NCBI GenBank assembly: GCA_937924525.1
Contig: CALDSU010000007.1
Span: 62,001-126,000 of the forward strand
Reading direction: 5' to 3'
DNA: 64,000 bases
DNA from: an uncultured Bryobacteraceae bacterium
Lineage (GTDB): Bacteria; Acidobacteriota; Terriglobia; Bryobacterales; Bryobacteraceae
Shown one piece after another: positions 52,332-61,511 of the stretch (position 1 is the stretch's first letter; each line of letters begins with the position of its first letter). The position numbers were made by a program, and so were the translations under genes. A model generated the notes under the pieces. It was given only the letters and a program-made list of their open reading frames with translations. It was not told where the DNA came from and did no database searches.

Positions 52332-53987
52332 ATGGGCAACTTGTCCGCCCTCACGGGCTGGGGGATACGGTTTGTTTTCTGCTTGATGCTGGCCGCCGGC
52401 GCGGCGTGGACGCAGCAGGACGAGGCGTCCGAGTCCTGCGCCGGCTGTCACGAGCAGAAGGTCGTCGGGGCACACGAAAAGGTCGGCTGTGCGCGCTGCC
52501 ATACCGGGTATGAAGAGTTTCCCCATCCGGAGAAGGCTCCCAAACCGGTCTGCGCATCCTGCCACGAGGCAATTGCCAAGCAGGACGCCGCGGGGATCCA
52601 CGGCGAAGCCAGGCTGGCCGGCAATGAGGCGGCGCCCGATTGCGGCACCTGCCACGGGGAAGCCCACCAGGTGGAGCGGACGAAGACGACTCAGTTTCAA
52701 GCCGCCATGCCGGACGCCTGCGGGATGTGTCACGATCAGGAGGCTTCGCAATACAAAGCGAGCGTGCATGGCAAGGCCATTGCGGCTGGCATCGGAGAAT
52801 CGCCCGTCTGCACGGATTGTCACGGCGCCCACGCCATTGTGCCCCACACCAACAGGGCGTCGCCGGTGAATCCCCTGCGCATTCGCGAGACCTGCGGCAG
52901 TTGCCATGGCGACGTCCGTCTGTCGCGCCGCTTCGGACTCCCGGCGGACCGGGTATTGAGCTTCGACGCGTCGTTCCATGGGCTGGCGGCGAGGGCCGGT
53001 TCGCAAACGGTGGCCAATTGCGCGAGTTGCCACGGCTTCCACGACATCCTGCCCTCGAGCGATCCCGCGTCTAAGACTCATCCGCAAAACCTGGCGGCGA
53101 CGTGCGGCAAGTGCCACCCCGGCGCGGGCTCGCGGTTCGCGCTGGGCCCCATGCACAGTTGGGAGGGGCGCGGGGAGCCTGCCGCGGTGGGCTGGGTGCG
53201 CAATGCTTACTACTTGTTAATCCCCCTTACTCTGGGCCTGATGTTCCTGCACAACGCGGGCGATTTCGTGCGGAAGCTCTGGGCGCGCCGGATCGATCGC
53301 GTGGCCCAGGCCCAGGTGGCCCTGGTGGGCTCGTTGCGAATGCTCCCCGCCGAACGCATCCAGCATGCGCTGCTGGTGATTTCCTTCACGCTGCTCGTCT
53401 GGACGGGGTTTGCCCTCAAGTACCCCGATCAGTGGTGGGCGAAACCGCTGCTGGCATGGGAAGCGGAAGTGTCTTTCCGGGGCACGCTGCACCGGATCGC
53501 CGCAGTGATCTTCACGATTGTTGCCGTGGTTCATCTTATCTCCTTGTTTGTCAGCGTGCGTTTACGCGAGCATTGGAAGACCCTGCTGCCGCGGCGCGCG
53601 GACGTGTACGAGGGACTGCACGGTTTGGCCTACAACCTGGGGTTGCGGCGCACACCTCCGCCCCGCTCCGCGCACAGCTACATCGAAAAGGCCGAGTACT
53701 GGGCGGTGGTCTGGGGCGCCATCGTCATGGCGGGAACTGGCTTCATGTTGTGGGCCAACAACTTCATGCTGCGGTTCTTTCCCAAAGCGGTGCTGGATGT
53801 CGCCGTGGCGATCCATTTCTATGAGGCGGTGTTGGCGACCGCAGCCATTGTCATCTGGCATTTCTACTTCGTGATCTTTGACCCCGACGTCTACCCGATG
53901 GATCTGGCGTGGTTGACCGGCCGCAGCGTCCGCAAACACGAGGAACATCACCGGCAGCCTGTGGCTAAGCCGGCGGCGGGAGATTAG
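52332..53987 (+). CDS. Nine-haem cytochrome c fused to cytochrome b
   Basis: 551 residues. After a signal-like segment (about 10-27), nine CxxCH motifs (CAGCH, CARCH, CASCH, CGTCH, CGMCH, CTDCH, CGSCH, CASCH, CGKCH, about 35-265) should each bind a haem c in the periplasm. A membrane domain (about 285-530) follows with four or five helices and paired His residues, close to cytochrome b561 or the formate/hydrogenase b-type subunits. The fusion would carry electrons between the quinone pool and a periplasmic partner. No reductase subunit is adjacent. The gene appears complete, with no frame break. Confidence 0.9.
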   Translation: MGNLSALTGWGIRFVFCLMLAAGAAWTQQDEASESCAGCHEQKVVGAHEKVGCARCHTGYEEFPHPEKAPKPVCASCHEAIAKQDAAGIHGEARLAGNEAAPDCGTCHGEAHQVERTKTTQFQAAMPDACGMCHDQEASQYKASVHGKAIAAGIGESPVCTDCHGAHAIVPHTNRASPVNPLRIRETCGSCHGDVRLSRRFGLPADRVLSFDASFHGLAARAGSQTVANCASCHGFHDILPSSDPASKTHPQNLAATCGKCHPGAGSRFALGPMHSWEGRGEPAAVGWVRNAYYLLIPLTLGLMFLHNAGDFVRKLWARRIDRVAQAQVALVGSLRMLPAERIQHALLVISFTLLVWTGFALKYPDQWWAKPLLAWEAEVSFRGTLHRIAAVIFTIVAVVHLISLFVSVRLREHWKTLLPRRADVYEGLHGLAYNLGLRRTPPPRSAHSYIEKAEYWAVVWGAIVMAGTGFMLWANNFMLRFFPKAVLDVAVAIHFYEAVLATAAIVIWHFYFVIFDPDVYPMDLAWLTGRSVRKHEEHHRQPVAKPAAGD

Positions 53988-53996
53988 GGACCGCCG

Positions 53997-56021
53997 CTAC
54001 CTGGCGACAGCGCCGTACCGGCGGGCAGGCTTCAACAAGCGGAGGGGTGGTGTTTCCTCTTCCAGCGCCAGACCTGCGATGACGATCTCCGCGCCGTCGC
54101 CAACCGGAGCATAGAAGAACAAGAAGTATTCGTCCAGGCGTGGAAACGTAAGCCGGGGAGGAAGCGGCAGCGGTTCGGGCCCGCGCCCGGCTGGCAAGGC
54201 TAGGTTCCAAAGGTCACGGCCCTCGCGGTCGGTGACGCCAAACGTCACCACGCCGCGCAGCACGTTCGCCCGGCCGCGCCAAGCCAGTTGCCGCGTCTGC
54301 TGAAGGGCGCCCAAGGAGACCCGGGCCACGAAACCCTCCCCCGGCCTGCATGCGATGCGCGTCTCCTGTTCCAACCCCGCCTGGCGCCGATCCGTCGCGC
54401 CGCTCGGGTGGCTGATGACTTCGAGCGTCAACGGTCGGATCGAAGGGGACGGGAGCTCCCGTCTCGGGGAGAACGTGAGGACGAACAACTCCGGTTCGTC
54501 GCTCAACATGGGCGCGCCCAGATCGTAGGTGGGCCGCCGGTCATTGCCGAGCGCCCGCGCCATCCGGTGGAACAGGCCGCTCCACCTCTCGAGGACGCCG
54601 TACCCGCCGCGGCGATACGCCTCCACCGCGGTCACTTCGTAGGCGTCGCGATCCGGGAAGTCCACGCTGACGGGGTTCCGCGCGACGATGGCGAAGGGAG
54701 TCCGCGGAGGAGGCTCTTTGGCCAGATCGACGACGTGGAACCCGGCGGCGCCACCCCAATACGACCGCCGAAGCTGCTCGAAGAAGAGCCGCACAGTGTC
54801 GCGGCTTTCCGAACTTAAGTCGCGGTCGCTGGCCGGCACCCCAATCGGCGCGCCCGCTGCATGTTTCTGATCGAGCAGGGCGACGATGTCGGCGCCCTCG
54901 TACAGGGCCTGCTGGTAGGCCAGGTGCTGGGCGTACAGATCGCCGGCGGTGGACAGCGGGAAGACCGCCGCCAGCGCCAGCAGGGCCCCGCGCGCGCGGG
55001 CGGGGACCGCTACCGCGCCCCACGCGCACAGCGCCGCAACGAAAGGAACCACGGGAACGACATAACGCGCGCCGGGCTGAGTGCCCGAAACCATCGCGAG
55101 CGCGCCTGCGCAAAAGAGCGCGCAGAACACGGCGAGAGGCGCCAGCCGCCCGTCCGGCCGCCGCGCCAGCCGATAGACGAGCCACCCCAGCGAAACCGCC
55201 ACGAGCACCCCCACCACCTCCCAGGGAGAGCCCGGAACGACGAACCGAAGATGAATCAGGAAATGCTCCAGGACCTCGGAAACCGAGGCCGCCCGCATAG
55301 GGCGGTGGGGCGCGATGCCGGCGATACGGATTGCCAGGAAGGCCAGATACGCGCCAGGCAAGGCCAGGCGCGCCGCGGCGCGCCCGCGGTTTTCGGCCAG
55401 CAACAGGGCCATGGCCGCATAGAGTCCGAAAAAGACGACCGCGACTTCCTTGATTCCGGAGAACAGCAGCATCATGCCGGCGGCCGTCCACCAGGCGGCC
55501 CGTGACATCTGTTCCACGGCGAAGGCGCCTCCCGGGCTCCAGCGGGGATGGACCACAAAGCAGGTAAACCCCAGCAGGGCAGGCGCGAGCCAGCCATCCG
55601 GCGCGAAGGCCATCAACTCGGGCGCCGCGGGATGAAACAGGCAGAAAGAGACCGCCGCCCAACGCGCCGGGGCGGGGGTCTCTAACCGAACCAGCAGGCG
55701 GTACAGCAACCAGGCCGCCGCGACTTTGGCCGCCCACTTGGCGAGATACACCACCCAAAATTCGCCGCCGAACAGCGCATAGTATGCCTGGTTCACAGCG
55801 CAGGTGGTTGGCCGCAAAAAGTAGGCATGGAAAAGCAGGTTCCGCCAGAAGACTTCAGGGACCGCGGCCAGGGAGGACTCGGGCGTGGTCATGCACGTGG
55901 CCGGGATTGTCAGATCATCCCACCAGGCAAAAGGGCGCGCCAGGGAAGCGAAGAACAACGGGGCCAGCAGCAGGGTGAACCACCCCAGCAGAAGAATGCG
56001 CCCGGCGCCGGCTGGCGGCAT
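53997..56021 (-). CDS. GT-C-like polytopic membrane protein
   Basis: 674 residues. The N-terminal two thirds hold about ten hydrophobic segments (for example LLLGWFTLLLAPLFFASLA, WVVYLAKWAAKVAAAWLLYRLLV, LAVFCALFCAGALAMV); the first loop (AWWDDLTIP) is of the Asp-rich kind in GT-C glycosyltransferases. The C-terminal third is soluble, with strands. The substrate is unknown. The ATG at 56021 is preferred because TATAAT (56033-56028 on the minus strand) is six bases upstream, implying a leaderless mRNA; a GTG at 56066 lies upstream of that box. It diverges from tetR across 72 bases. Confidence 0.7.
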   Translation of the reverse strand: MPPAGAGRILLLGWFTLLLAPLFFASLARPFAWWDDLTIPATCMTTPESSLAAVPEVFWRNLLFHAYFLRPTTCAVNQAYYALFGGEFWVVYLAKWAAKVAAAWLLYRLLVRLETPAPARWAAVSFCLFHPAAPELMAFAPDGWLAPALLGFTCFVVHPRWSPGGAFAVEQMSRAAWWTAAGMMLLFSGIKEVAVVFFGLYAAMALLLAENRGRAAARLALPGAYLAFLAIRIAGIAPHRPMRAASVSEVLEHFLIHLRFVVPGSPWEVVGVLVAVSLGWLVYRLARRPDGRLAPLAVFCALFCAGALAMVSGTQPGARYVVPVVPFVAALCAWGAVAVPARARGALLALAAVFPLSTAGDLYAQHLAYQQALYEGADIVALLDQKHAAGAPIGVPASDRDLSSESRDTVRLFFEQLRRSYWGGAAGFHVVDLAKEPPPRTPFAIVARNPVSVDFPDRDAYEVTAVEAYRRGGYGVLERWSGLFHRMARALGNDRRPTYDLGAPMLSDEPELFVLTFSPRRELPSPSIRPLTLEVISHPSGATDRRQAGLEQETRIACRPGEGFVARVSLGALQQTRQLAWRGRANVLRGVVTFGVTDREGRDLWNLALPAGRGPEPLPLPPRLTFPRLDEYFLFFYAPVGDGAEIVIAGLALEEETPPLRLLKPARRYGAVAR

Positions 56022-56027
56022 CCTAGC

Positions 56028-56033
56028 ATTATA
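56028..56033 (-). promoter_or_regulatory. -10 box of the GT-C-like gene
   Basis: A perfect TATAAT on the minus strand with its downstream edge six bases from the ATG. The implied start site is the A of the ATG. The -35 is weak. Confidence 0.6.
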
Positions 56034-56061
56034 GCGGCGGAGCTGGCGCAGAAGCTTCTGG

Positions 56062-56088
56062 TACACTCGTTAGTGTCCGCTAACTAAC
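56062..56088 (+). promoter_or_regulatory. tetR promoter -10 and operator
   Basis: TACACT (56062-56067) is a likely -10. GTTAGT (56069-56074) and ACTAAC (56083-56088) form a perfect six-base inverted repeat with an eight-base gap, with a second CTAAC at 56080-56084. It covers the start site and ends five bases before the tetR ATG, as expected of an autoregulated TetR operator; it also lies upstream of the divergent gene. Confidence 0.65.
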
Positions 56089-56093
56089 TGGAT

Positions 56094-56732
56094 ATGAAAA
56101 CGAGGATGAGCGGCGGCCAACGGCGGGACGCGATTATCACGGCCTCTATCCGCCTGTTTGCCGAACAGGGCTTCCGCGGCGCGACCACGCGGGAACTGGC
56201 GCGCGCCGTGGGCGTCACCGAGCCGGTGCTGTATCGCCATTTTCGCACCAAGCGCGATCTGTATCGCGCGATTATCGAGCAAAAGGCCCGGGAAGGAGAG
56301 GCTGCGATCGAGCGCCGCCTGGACCAGTACCTGCACGGTTCGGATGACGCCGGCTTTTTCTCCACGCTCGCCGGCGCGCTGCTGGACCGCTATGAGAAGG
56401 ATCGAGCCTATGTCCGGCTGCTCCTGTTCAGTGCTCTGGAACGCCACGAACTGGCGGCCTTGTTCTACGAGCAGCGCACCCGGGCGCTGTACCGCCTGGC
56501 AGGGGTCTACTTGAAGCGCCGGATGTCCGAGGGAGCGCTGCGGCCGATGAATCCCCTGCTGGCCGCCCACCTTTTCTTCGGCATGGTGAACCACCACGGG
56601 CTGATGCAGGTGCTGTTCAGGAAAAGTCCGGTCCGGACGAGCCGGGCGGAACTGATCCGCCGGGTGGTGGAGATGTTTTTGCGGGGACTATCCGTCGCGC
56701 CGGCGGGAGAACCGGCCGGGCGTCAGGGTTAA
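56094..56732 (+). CDS. TetR-family repressor of the RND efflux operon
   Basis: 212 residues. The helix-turn-helix is at about 12-58 (IITASIRLFAEQGFRGATTRELARAVGVTEPVLYRHFRTKRDL region), and a helical ligand-binding domain follows. It is the first gene of the operon, seven bases before the membrane-fusion gene, and has an inverted repeat over its start. The ligand is unknown. The C-terminal region (VRTSRAELIRRVVEMFLRGL) is typical of AcrR relatives. Confidence 0.9.
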   Translation: MKTRMSGGQRRDAIITASIRLFAEQGFRGATTRELARAVGVTEPVLYRHFRTKRDLYRAIIEQKAREGEAAIERRLDQYLHGSDDAGFFSTLAGALLDRYEKDRAYVRLLLFSALERHELAALFYEQRTRALYRLAGVYLKRRMSEGALRPMNPLLAAHLFFGMVNHHGLMQVLFRKSPVRTSRAELIRRVVEMFLRGLSVAPAGEPAGRQG

Positions 56733-56739
56733 AAGGTCT

Positions 56740-57939
56740 ATGGCAAAGGTCGCTCTCGTCTTGGGTCTTTTGGGTTTTGGGCTGGCGGCGTGCTCTTCAA
56801 AACCATCTCCGGCTTCGGTGAAGGCCGCGTCTGCGGAGCCGCCCGCCGTGGAGGTTACGGTAGCGCCCGTGGAAGCACGCCTGCTGGACCGCACGATTTC
56901 GCTGACCGGGTCGCTGCATCCTGACGAGCGCATCGACCTCTCGGCGGAGGTTTCCGGACGTCTGCTCCACGTCCATGTGGACTTCGGCCAGACCGTCCGC
57001 AAGGGGCAACTGGTGGCGGAATTGGACACCCGCGAGCAGACGCTGCAACTCGAACGGGCGCGGGCCTCGGTCGCGCAGGCGCTGGCTCGCATCGGCCTGA
57101 GTTGGGAGCAAATCGATGCCCATCCGGATTCTACGCCGGCGATCCGCCAAGCCCAGGCACAAATGGAGGATGCGCGTTCCAAGTTCGAAAGCGCCTCGCG
57201 CCTGGTCCAGACGGGCGACATCTCCCGCGAACGGTATACCGAACTGGAAAAGACCTTCCGCGCCCGCCAGGAGGCGCTCGAGGCGGCCCGAGACGACCTG
57301 CGGACTCAGTTGGCGGCTATCATGGGCTGGCGGGCGGACATGGCGTTGATTGAAAAACGCATCGCGGACGCCCGTGTGGTGGCGCCCTTCGACGGCGCGG
57401 TGTCCGCCCGGATGGCGTCCCCGGGCCAGTATTTGAAGGAGAATACGCCGATCGTAACCATCGTGAAGACCAACCCGCTGCGGCTCCGGGCCGAGGTGCC
57501 CGAATCCGTGGTGGCCAGGGTCCGGGTGGGAACCGAGTTGACCTTCACGACGGACGCTCTCCCCGACCAGCGCTTCCGGGCGGTGGTCCGGGAGCTGAAT
57601 CCTTCGCTGGAGGCCCGCTCTCGGTCGCTCACCGCGGAGGCCCGCCTGCGCGAATCGGATCCGCGCTTGCGGCCTGGCATGTTCGTTCAGGCGCAGGTGG
57701 TGATGGACCAGGTGCGAACCATCGTGGTTCCGAAGGCGGCTCTGTATCAGGTAGCCGGACTGTCCAAGGTGTTCTCGATCCGGGACGGACGGGTGGTGGA
57801 GCATAAGGTCGTAACGGCGCGGCCGCTCGGCGATGCGGTCGCGCTCGAAGCGGGAGGGTTGCGGGACGACGATCTGGTGGCCACCAGCAACCTGGCGACG
57901 CTGATCAACGGCATGAAGGTCTCGGTGAAGCGGGGATAG
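56740..57939 (+). CDS. RND efflux membrane-fusion lipoprotein (MFP)
   Basis: 399 residues. The lipobox LAAC (C18) marks a lipoprotein signal, and the mature part shows the barrel-sandwich hybrid (GSLHPDERIDLSAEVSGRLLHVHVDFGQTVRKGQLVAELDT), an alpha-hairpin with coiled-coil (about 110-205), the returning lipoyl part (RVVAPFDGAVSARMASPGQYL) and a beta-barrel end. It should connect the RND pump to an outer-membrane factor; no TolC is encoded here, so one from elsewhere, perhaps the gene at 10.2 kb, must serve. The RND gene follows after six bases. Confidence 0.92.
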   Translation: MAKVALVLGLLGFGLAACSSKPSPASVKAASAEPPAVEVTVAPVEARLLDRTISLTGSLHPDERIDLSAEVSGRLLHVHVDFGQTVRKGQLVAELDTREQTLQLERARASVAQALARIGLSWEQIDAHPDSTPAIRQAQAQMEDARSKFESASRLVQTGDISRERYTELEKTFRARQEALEAARDDLRTQLAAIMGWRADMALIEKRIADARVVAPFDGAVSARMASPGQYLKENTPIVTIVKTNPLRLRAEVPESVVARVRVGTELTFTTDALPDQRFRAVVRELNPSLEARSRSLTAEARLRESDPRLRPGMFVQAQVVMDQVRTIVVPKAALYQVAGLSKVFSIRDGRVVEHKVVTARPLGDAVALEAGGLRDDDLVATSNLATLINGMKVSVKRG

Positions 57940-57945
57940 CGCTGC

Positions 57946-60900
57946 ATGCAAAAGCTGGCTGAACTCTGCGTCCGCCGACCGGTCTTCGCGACCATGCTGA
58001 TCACCGCGCTGCTGGTGATGGGCCTGGCGTCCTACAACAAGCTGGGAGTCGATCTCTTCCCCAAGATCGAGTTCCCGATCGTCACGATTACCACCACGTT
58101 GCGCGGCGCCGCCCCCGAGGAAGTGGAAACGCAGGTGACCCAGCGGATCGAGGAGGCGGTGAACACCATCAGCGGCATCGACGAGCTGCGTTCGATTTCG
58201 GCCGAGGGTGTCTCGCAGGTTTTTGTGACGTTTCTGCTAGAGAAAGACGCGGATGTCGGGGCGCAGGAAGTGCGGGACAAGGTGGCCTCCATCCAGCGGG
58301 ATCTGCCGAACGACGTGGATCCGCCGGTGATCGAGAAGCTCGCCACCGATGCCTCGCCGGTGCTTTCGATCGCCATTGCCGCGCCGCGGGAACTGCGCGA
58401 AACCACGAAAATCGTCGACGACCTGATCAAGAAGAACCTGGAAACGATCAGCGGCGTGGGGCAGGTCAAGTTTGTCGGTGAACGGACGCGGCAGGTGCAG
58501 GTCTGGTTGGACGGCGACGGGCTGTATGCCTATAACCTGAACGTCGACCAGGTGCGGCGGGCGCTGGCGGCGCAAAACGTCGAAGTGCCGGGCGGCCGCA
58601 TCGACGAAGGCCTCCGCGAGCTGTCGCTGCGTACGCTCGGCCGGTTTCAAAGGCCGGAGGACTTCAACGATCTGGTGGTCGCGAACATTGGCGGCACGCC
58701 GGTCCGTCTGCGCGACATCGGCTATGTGGAAGACGGCGTAGAAGAGCCGCGGTCCCTGGCGCGACTCGACGGGCAGCCGGCGGTGGTGCTGGATGTGCGG
58801 AAGCAGGCCGGCACCAATACGCTCCAGGTGATCCGCGCCGTGAAGGACCGGATCGCGGAAATCCAGCCATTGCTGCCTCCGGATTTCGCCATCACGTATT
58901 CGCGGGATCAGTCCGTGTTTATCCAGGCCTCGTTCGAAGCCGTGCAGGAGCACCTGATTCTGGGAGCCTTCTTCGCGGCGATCGTCGTGTTGCTGTTCAT
59001 GCGGAGCTGGCGGTCGACCGTGATCGCCGGCGTGGCCATTCCCACGTCCATCATCTCCACCTACACGTTGATGTACCTGATGGACTTCACGCTGAACCAG
59101 ATCACTATGCTGGCGCTGACGTTGATTGTCGGCATCGTGATCGACGACGCCATTGTGGTGCTCGAGAACATCTACCGGTTCGCGGAAGAAAAGGGTTTGC
59201 CGCCCATGCAGGCGGCCATCGAAGGCACCCGGGATATTGGCCTGGCGGTGCTGGCCACCACGCTGAGCCTCGTGATCATTTTCATCCCGGTGGCGCTGAT
59301 GGGCGGCATCGTGGGACGGTTCATGTCCAGTTTCGGCTACACGGCGGCCTTCGCCATCATGGTTTCGCTGCTGGTGAGCTTTACGCTCACGCCGATGTTA
59401 TGTTCGCGGTTTATGGGCCGGACCTCCCACACCGCCGGACGCCAGTCCAAGGACACGTGGCTGTTCCGGATGGTGGACATTCCTTATAGGCGGATGTTGC
59501 GGTGGTCGCTCCAGCACCGCTGGGCCATCGTGGCGCTGAGCGCGGTGGTGTTTGTGTCGATCGTGCCGCTCTTCCAGGCGGTCGGCAAGGACTTCCTGCC
59601 ACAGGACGACCAAAACGCGTTCGAGATCTCGGTGCGCATGCCATTGGGTTCCTCGCTGGAAGGAACCGACTCGGTGATGCGAGACATTGAAGCGGAAGTC
59701 CGCAAGCTGCCCGGCATCCGCAACCTGTTGACCACGATCGGCGCGGACGCGCAACGGCGTCCGGACCGCGCCAGCATCGCGGTGGAATTGGTCCCCGCCC
59801 GCGAGCGGCAGTACTCGCAGTTTCAGCTGATGGGGATGGCGCGCGAGCGGCTTCAGCGCTTTCACGACCTGGTGATCGCCGTGCAGTTGCCCACCATCAT
59901 TCAGGGCGGCGGCCCGAACCAGGATTTGCAGTTCTTCCTTCAAGGGCCGGACCTGGCCGCGCTAAACCGTTATGCCTTAGCCATTACGCGCCGCCTCTCC
60001 GCCATGCCGGGCGTCGTGGACGTGCAGTCTTCCTACGAGGAAGGCAAACCGGAGGTGCGGGTTGCGATCAACCGCGACAAAGCCGCGGATCTGCACGTCA
60101 GCGTGGCCTCGATCGCGACCGCGTTGCGCACCCTGGTCGGCGGCGACGAGCAGGTGACCACTTTCCGCGAGGGCGACGACCGCTACAACGTGCAGTTGCG
60201 CGTGCAAAAGAAGTTCCGCGACTCGCCGCAAGCCCTGGATCGGCTGTACGTTCCCTCCGAGACGCTGGGCAATGTGCCGGTCTCCAACGTCGCCTCGTTC
60301 GAACTGGGAGAAGGTCCGGTGCAGATCGAGCGCTTCAACCGCCAGCGCCAGGTGCTGGTGACCGCCAACATCGCCGAGGGCCAGTCGCTCAGCAACGTGC
60401 TTGCGGTCTTGAACAGTACGGTGGCGGGTTTGAATCTGCCGCCGGGATACTCATCCGGGCTGGTGGGGCGCAGCAAGGAATTCGGCCGGGCGGCGCAGTT
60501 GTTTGTCATCGCCTTTGCGCTGTCCCTGGTCTTCATGTATATGGTGCTGGCGGCGCAGTTTGAGAGCTTCATCGATCCGGTGACGATTCTGCTCAGCCTG
60601 CCGCTCTCGGTGCCGTTTGCGCTGCTGTCGCTGCTGGTGGCCCGGGAGAATTTCTCCATCGTGTACACGTCGGTCGGGATCCTCATCTTGTTTGGCATCG
60701 TCAAGAAGAACTCCATCTTGCAGATCGACCACATTAAGTCGCTGCGGTCGGTCGGGGCGCCGCGGATGGAGGCGATTCTCCGGGGTTGCGAAGACCGCTT
60801 GCGACCCATTTTGATGACCACGGCGTCCCTGGTCGCGGGTATGATTCCGCTGGCGGTCGGCACCGGGGCCGGCGCGGGCACCAGGCGCACCGTGGCCATC

Positions 60901-61059
60901 GTGGTGATCGGCGGCCAGTCCTTGTGCCTGCTGCTGACGCTGCTGTTGACGCCTGTGGCGTATTCGCTGTTCGACGACCTGGCGCACCTGCCCCTGTGGG
61001 CGCGCATCCGGGGCTGGTTCGGGCGGCCCGTCCCCGCCCGGCAGGAATTCGCCGACTGA
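57946..61059 (+). CDS. RND efflux permease (AcrB/HAE1 type)
   Basis: 1037 residues, full length. The first helix ([16 protein letters not shown]) and the [14 protein letters not shown] segment are typical. Proton-relay Asp residues are in helix 4 ([16 protein letters not shown]), and the sequence shows the two large periplasmic loops and twelve helices of an HAE1 pump. The C-terminal half has [29 protein letters not shown]. It uses proton flow to expel hydrophobic compounds with the MFP partner. The Arg/Gly-rich end is short and ordinary. Confidence 0.95.
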   Translation: MQKLAELCVRRPVFATMLITALLVMGLASYNKLGVDLFPKIEFPIVTITTTLRGAAPEEVETQVTQRIEEAVNTISGIDELRSISAEGVSQVFVTFLLEKDADVGAQEVRDKVASIQRDLPNDVDPPVIEKLATDASPVLSIAIAAPRELRETTKIVDDLIKKNLETISGVGQVKFVGERTRQVQVWLDGDGLYAYNLNVDQVRRALAAQNVEVPGGRIDEGLRELSLRTLGRFQRPEDFNDLVVANIGGTPVRLRDIGYVEDGVEEPRSLARLDGQPAVVLDVRKQAGTNTLQVIRAVKDRIAEIQPLLPPDFAITYSRDQSVFIQASFEAVQEHLILGAFFAAIVVLLFMRSWRSTVIAGVAIPTSIISTYTLMYLMDFTLNQITMLALTLIVGIVIDDAIVVLENIYRFAEEKGLPPMQAAIEGTRDIGLAVLATTLSLVIIFIPVALMGGIVGRFMSSFGYTAAFAIMVSLLVSFTLTPMLCSRFMGRTSHTAGRQSKDTWLFRMVDIPYRRMLRWSLQHRWAIVALSAVVFVSIVPLFQAVGKDFLPQDDQNAFEISVRMPLGSSLEGTDSVMRDIEAEVRKLPGIRNLLTTIGADAQRRPDRASIAVELVPARERQYSQFQLMGMARERLQRFHDLVIAVQLPTIIQGGGPNQDLQFFLQGPDLAALNRYALAITRRLSAMPGVVDVQSSYEEGKPEVRVAINRDKAADLHVSVASIATALRTLVGGDEQVTTFREGDDRYNVQLRVQKKFRDSPQALDRLYVPSETLGNVPVSNVASFELGEGPVQIERFNRQRQVLVTANIAEGQSLSNVLAVLNSTVAGLNLPPGYSSGLVGRSKEFGRAAQLFVIAFALSLVFMYMVLAAQFESFIDPVTILLSLPLSVPFALLSLLVARENFSIVYTSVGILILFGIVKKNSILQIDHIKSLRSVGAPRMEAILRGCEDRLRPILMTTASLVAGMIPLAVGTGAGAGTRRTVAIVVIGGQSLCLLLTLLLTPVAYSLFDDLAHLPLWARIRGWFGRPVPARQEFAD

Positions 61060-61344
61060 GCTCACCGCACGCTGCCGCGCGAACGCCGCGCGTTCAGCAG
61101 GCCCCCTGGTCTCCTCCGTGACGGCCGCAGGCGCGAGCAAAACATCTCTCACTCAGGCGGCGCCCTAGCCCTGTTCCCGCCGGCCCTCAAACTACGTAGA
61201 TCGTCTTTTATCTAATACATGGAAGCAAAGCTCCCGCCTGCCGGGTCCCCGCTGCCGGTGACTGGCCGAGCGACGCCAATCGAAGCAGCCCGCCGGATCG
61301 AGCGCAGAAGTCGCCTTATCAAAGTCATTGGGAAAGACTTCTAC
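61060..61344. other. Intergenic region after the RND gene
   Basis: Nothing convincing is encoded. There is no strong terminator; small hairpins (for example CGCGCGAACGCCGCGCG near 61077-61093) are possible. Short open frames on the minus strand lack ribosome sites. Confidence 0.4.
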
Positions 61345-61374
61345 TTGTCTTCTCGGTGACACTTGGCGTATTCT
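61345..61374 (+). promoter_or_regulatory. Promoter of the TonB-dependent receptor gene
   Basis: TTGTCT (61345-61350) and TATTCT (61369-61374) have an 18-base spacer. The mRNA leader would be about 130 bases, long enough to hold post-transcriptional control elements, though none is recognised in it. Confidence 0.5.
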
Positions 61375-61511
61375 AGAGAGCAATTAGGTCTGAGGGCATA
61401 ATCCCAATGAATTCGCCGAACCGTTTTCTCTCGGTGGAAGCAGGTGGAGCGCCCCGCCTATTTCGGCCTCGGCCGGGAGGGCCAGGCTTTACATTCGATC
61501 AGGGGAATAGA

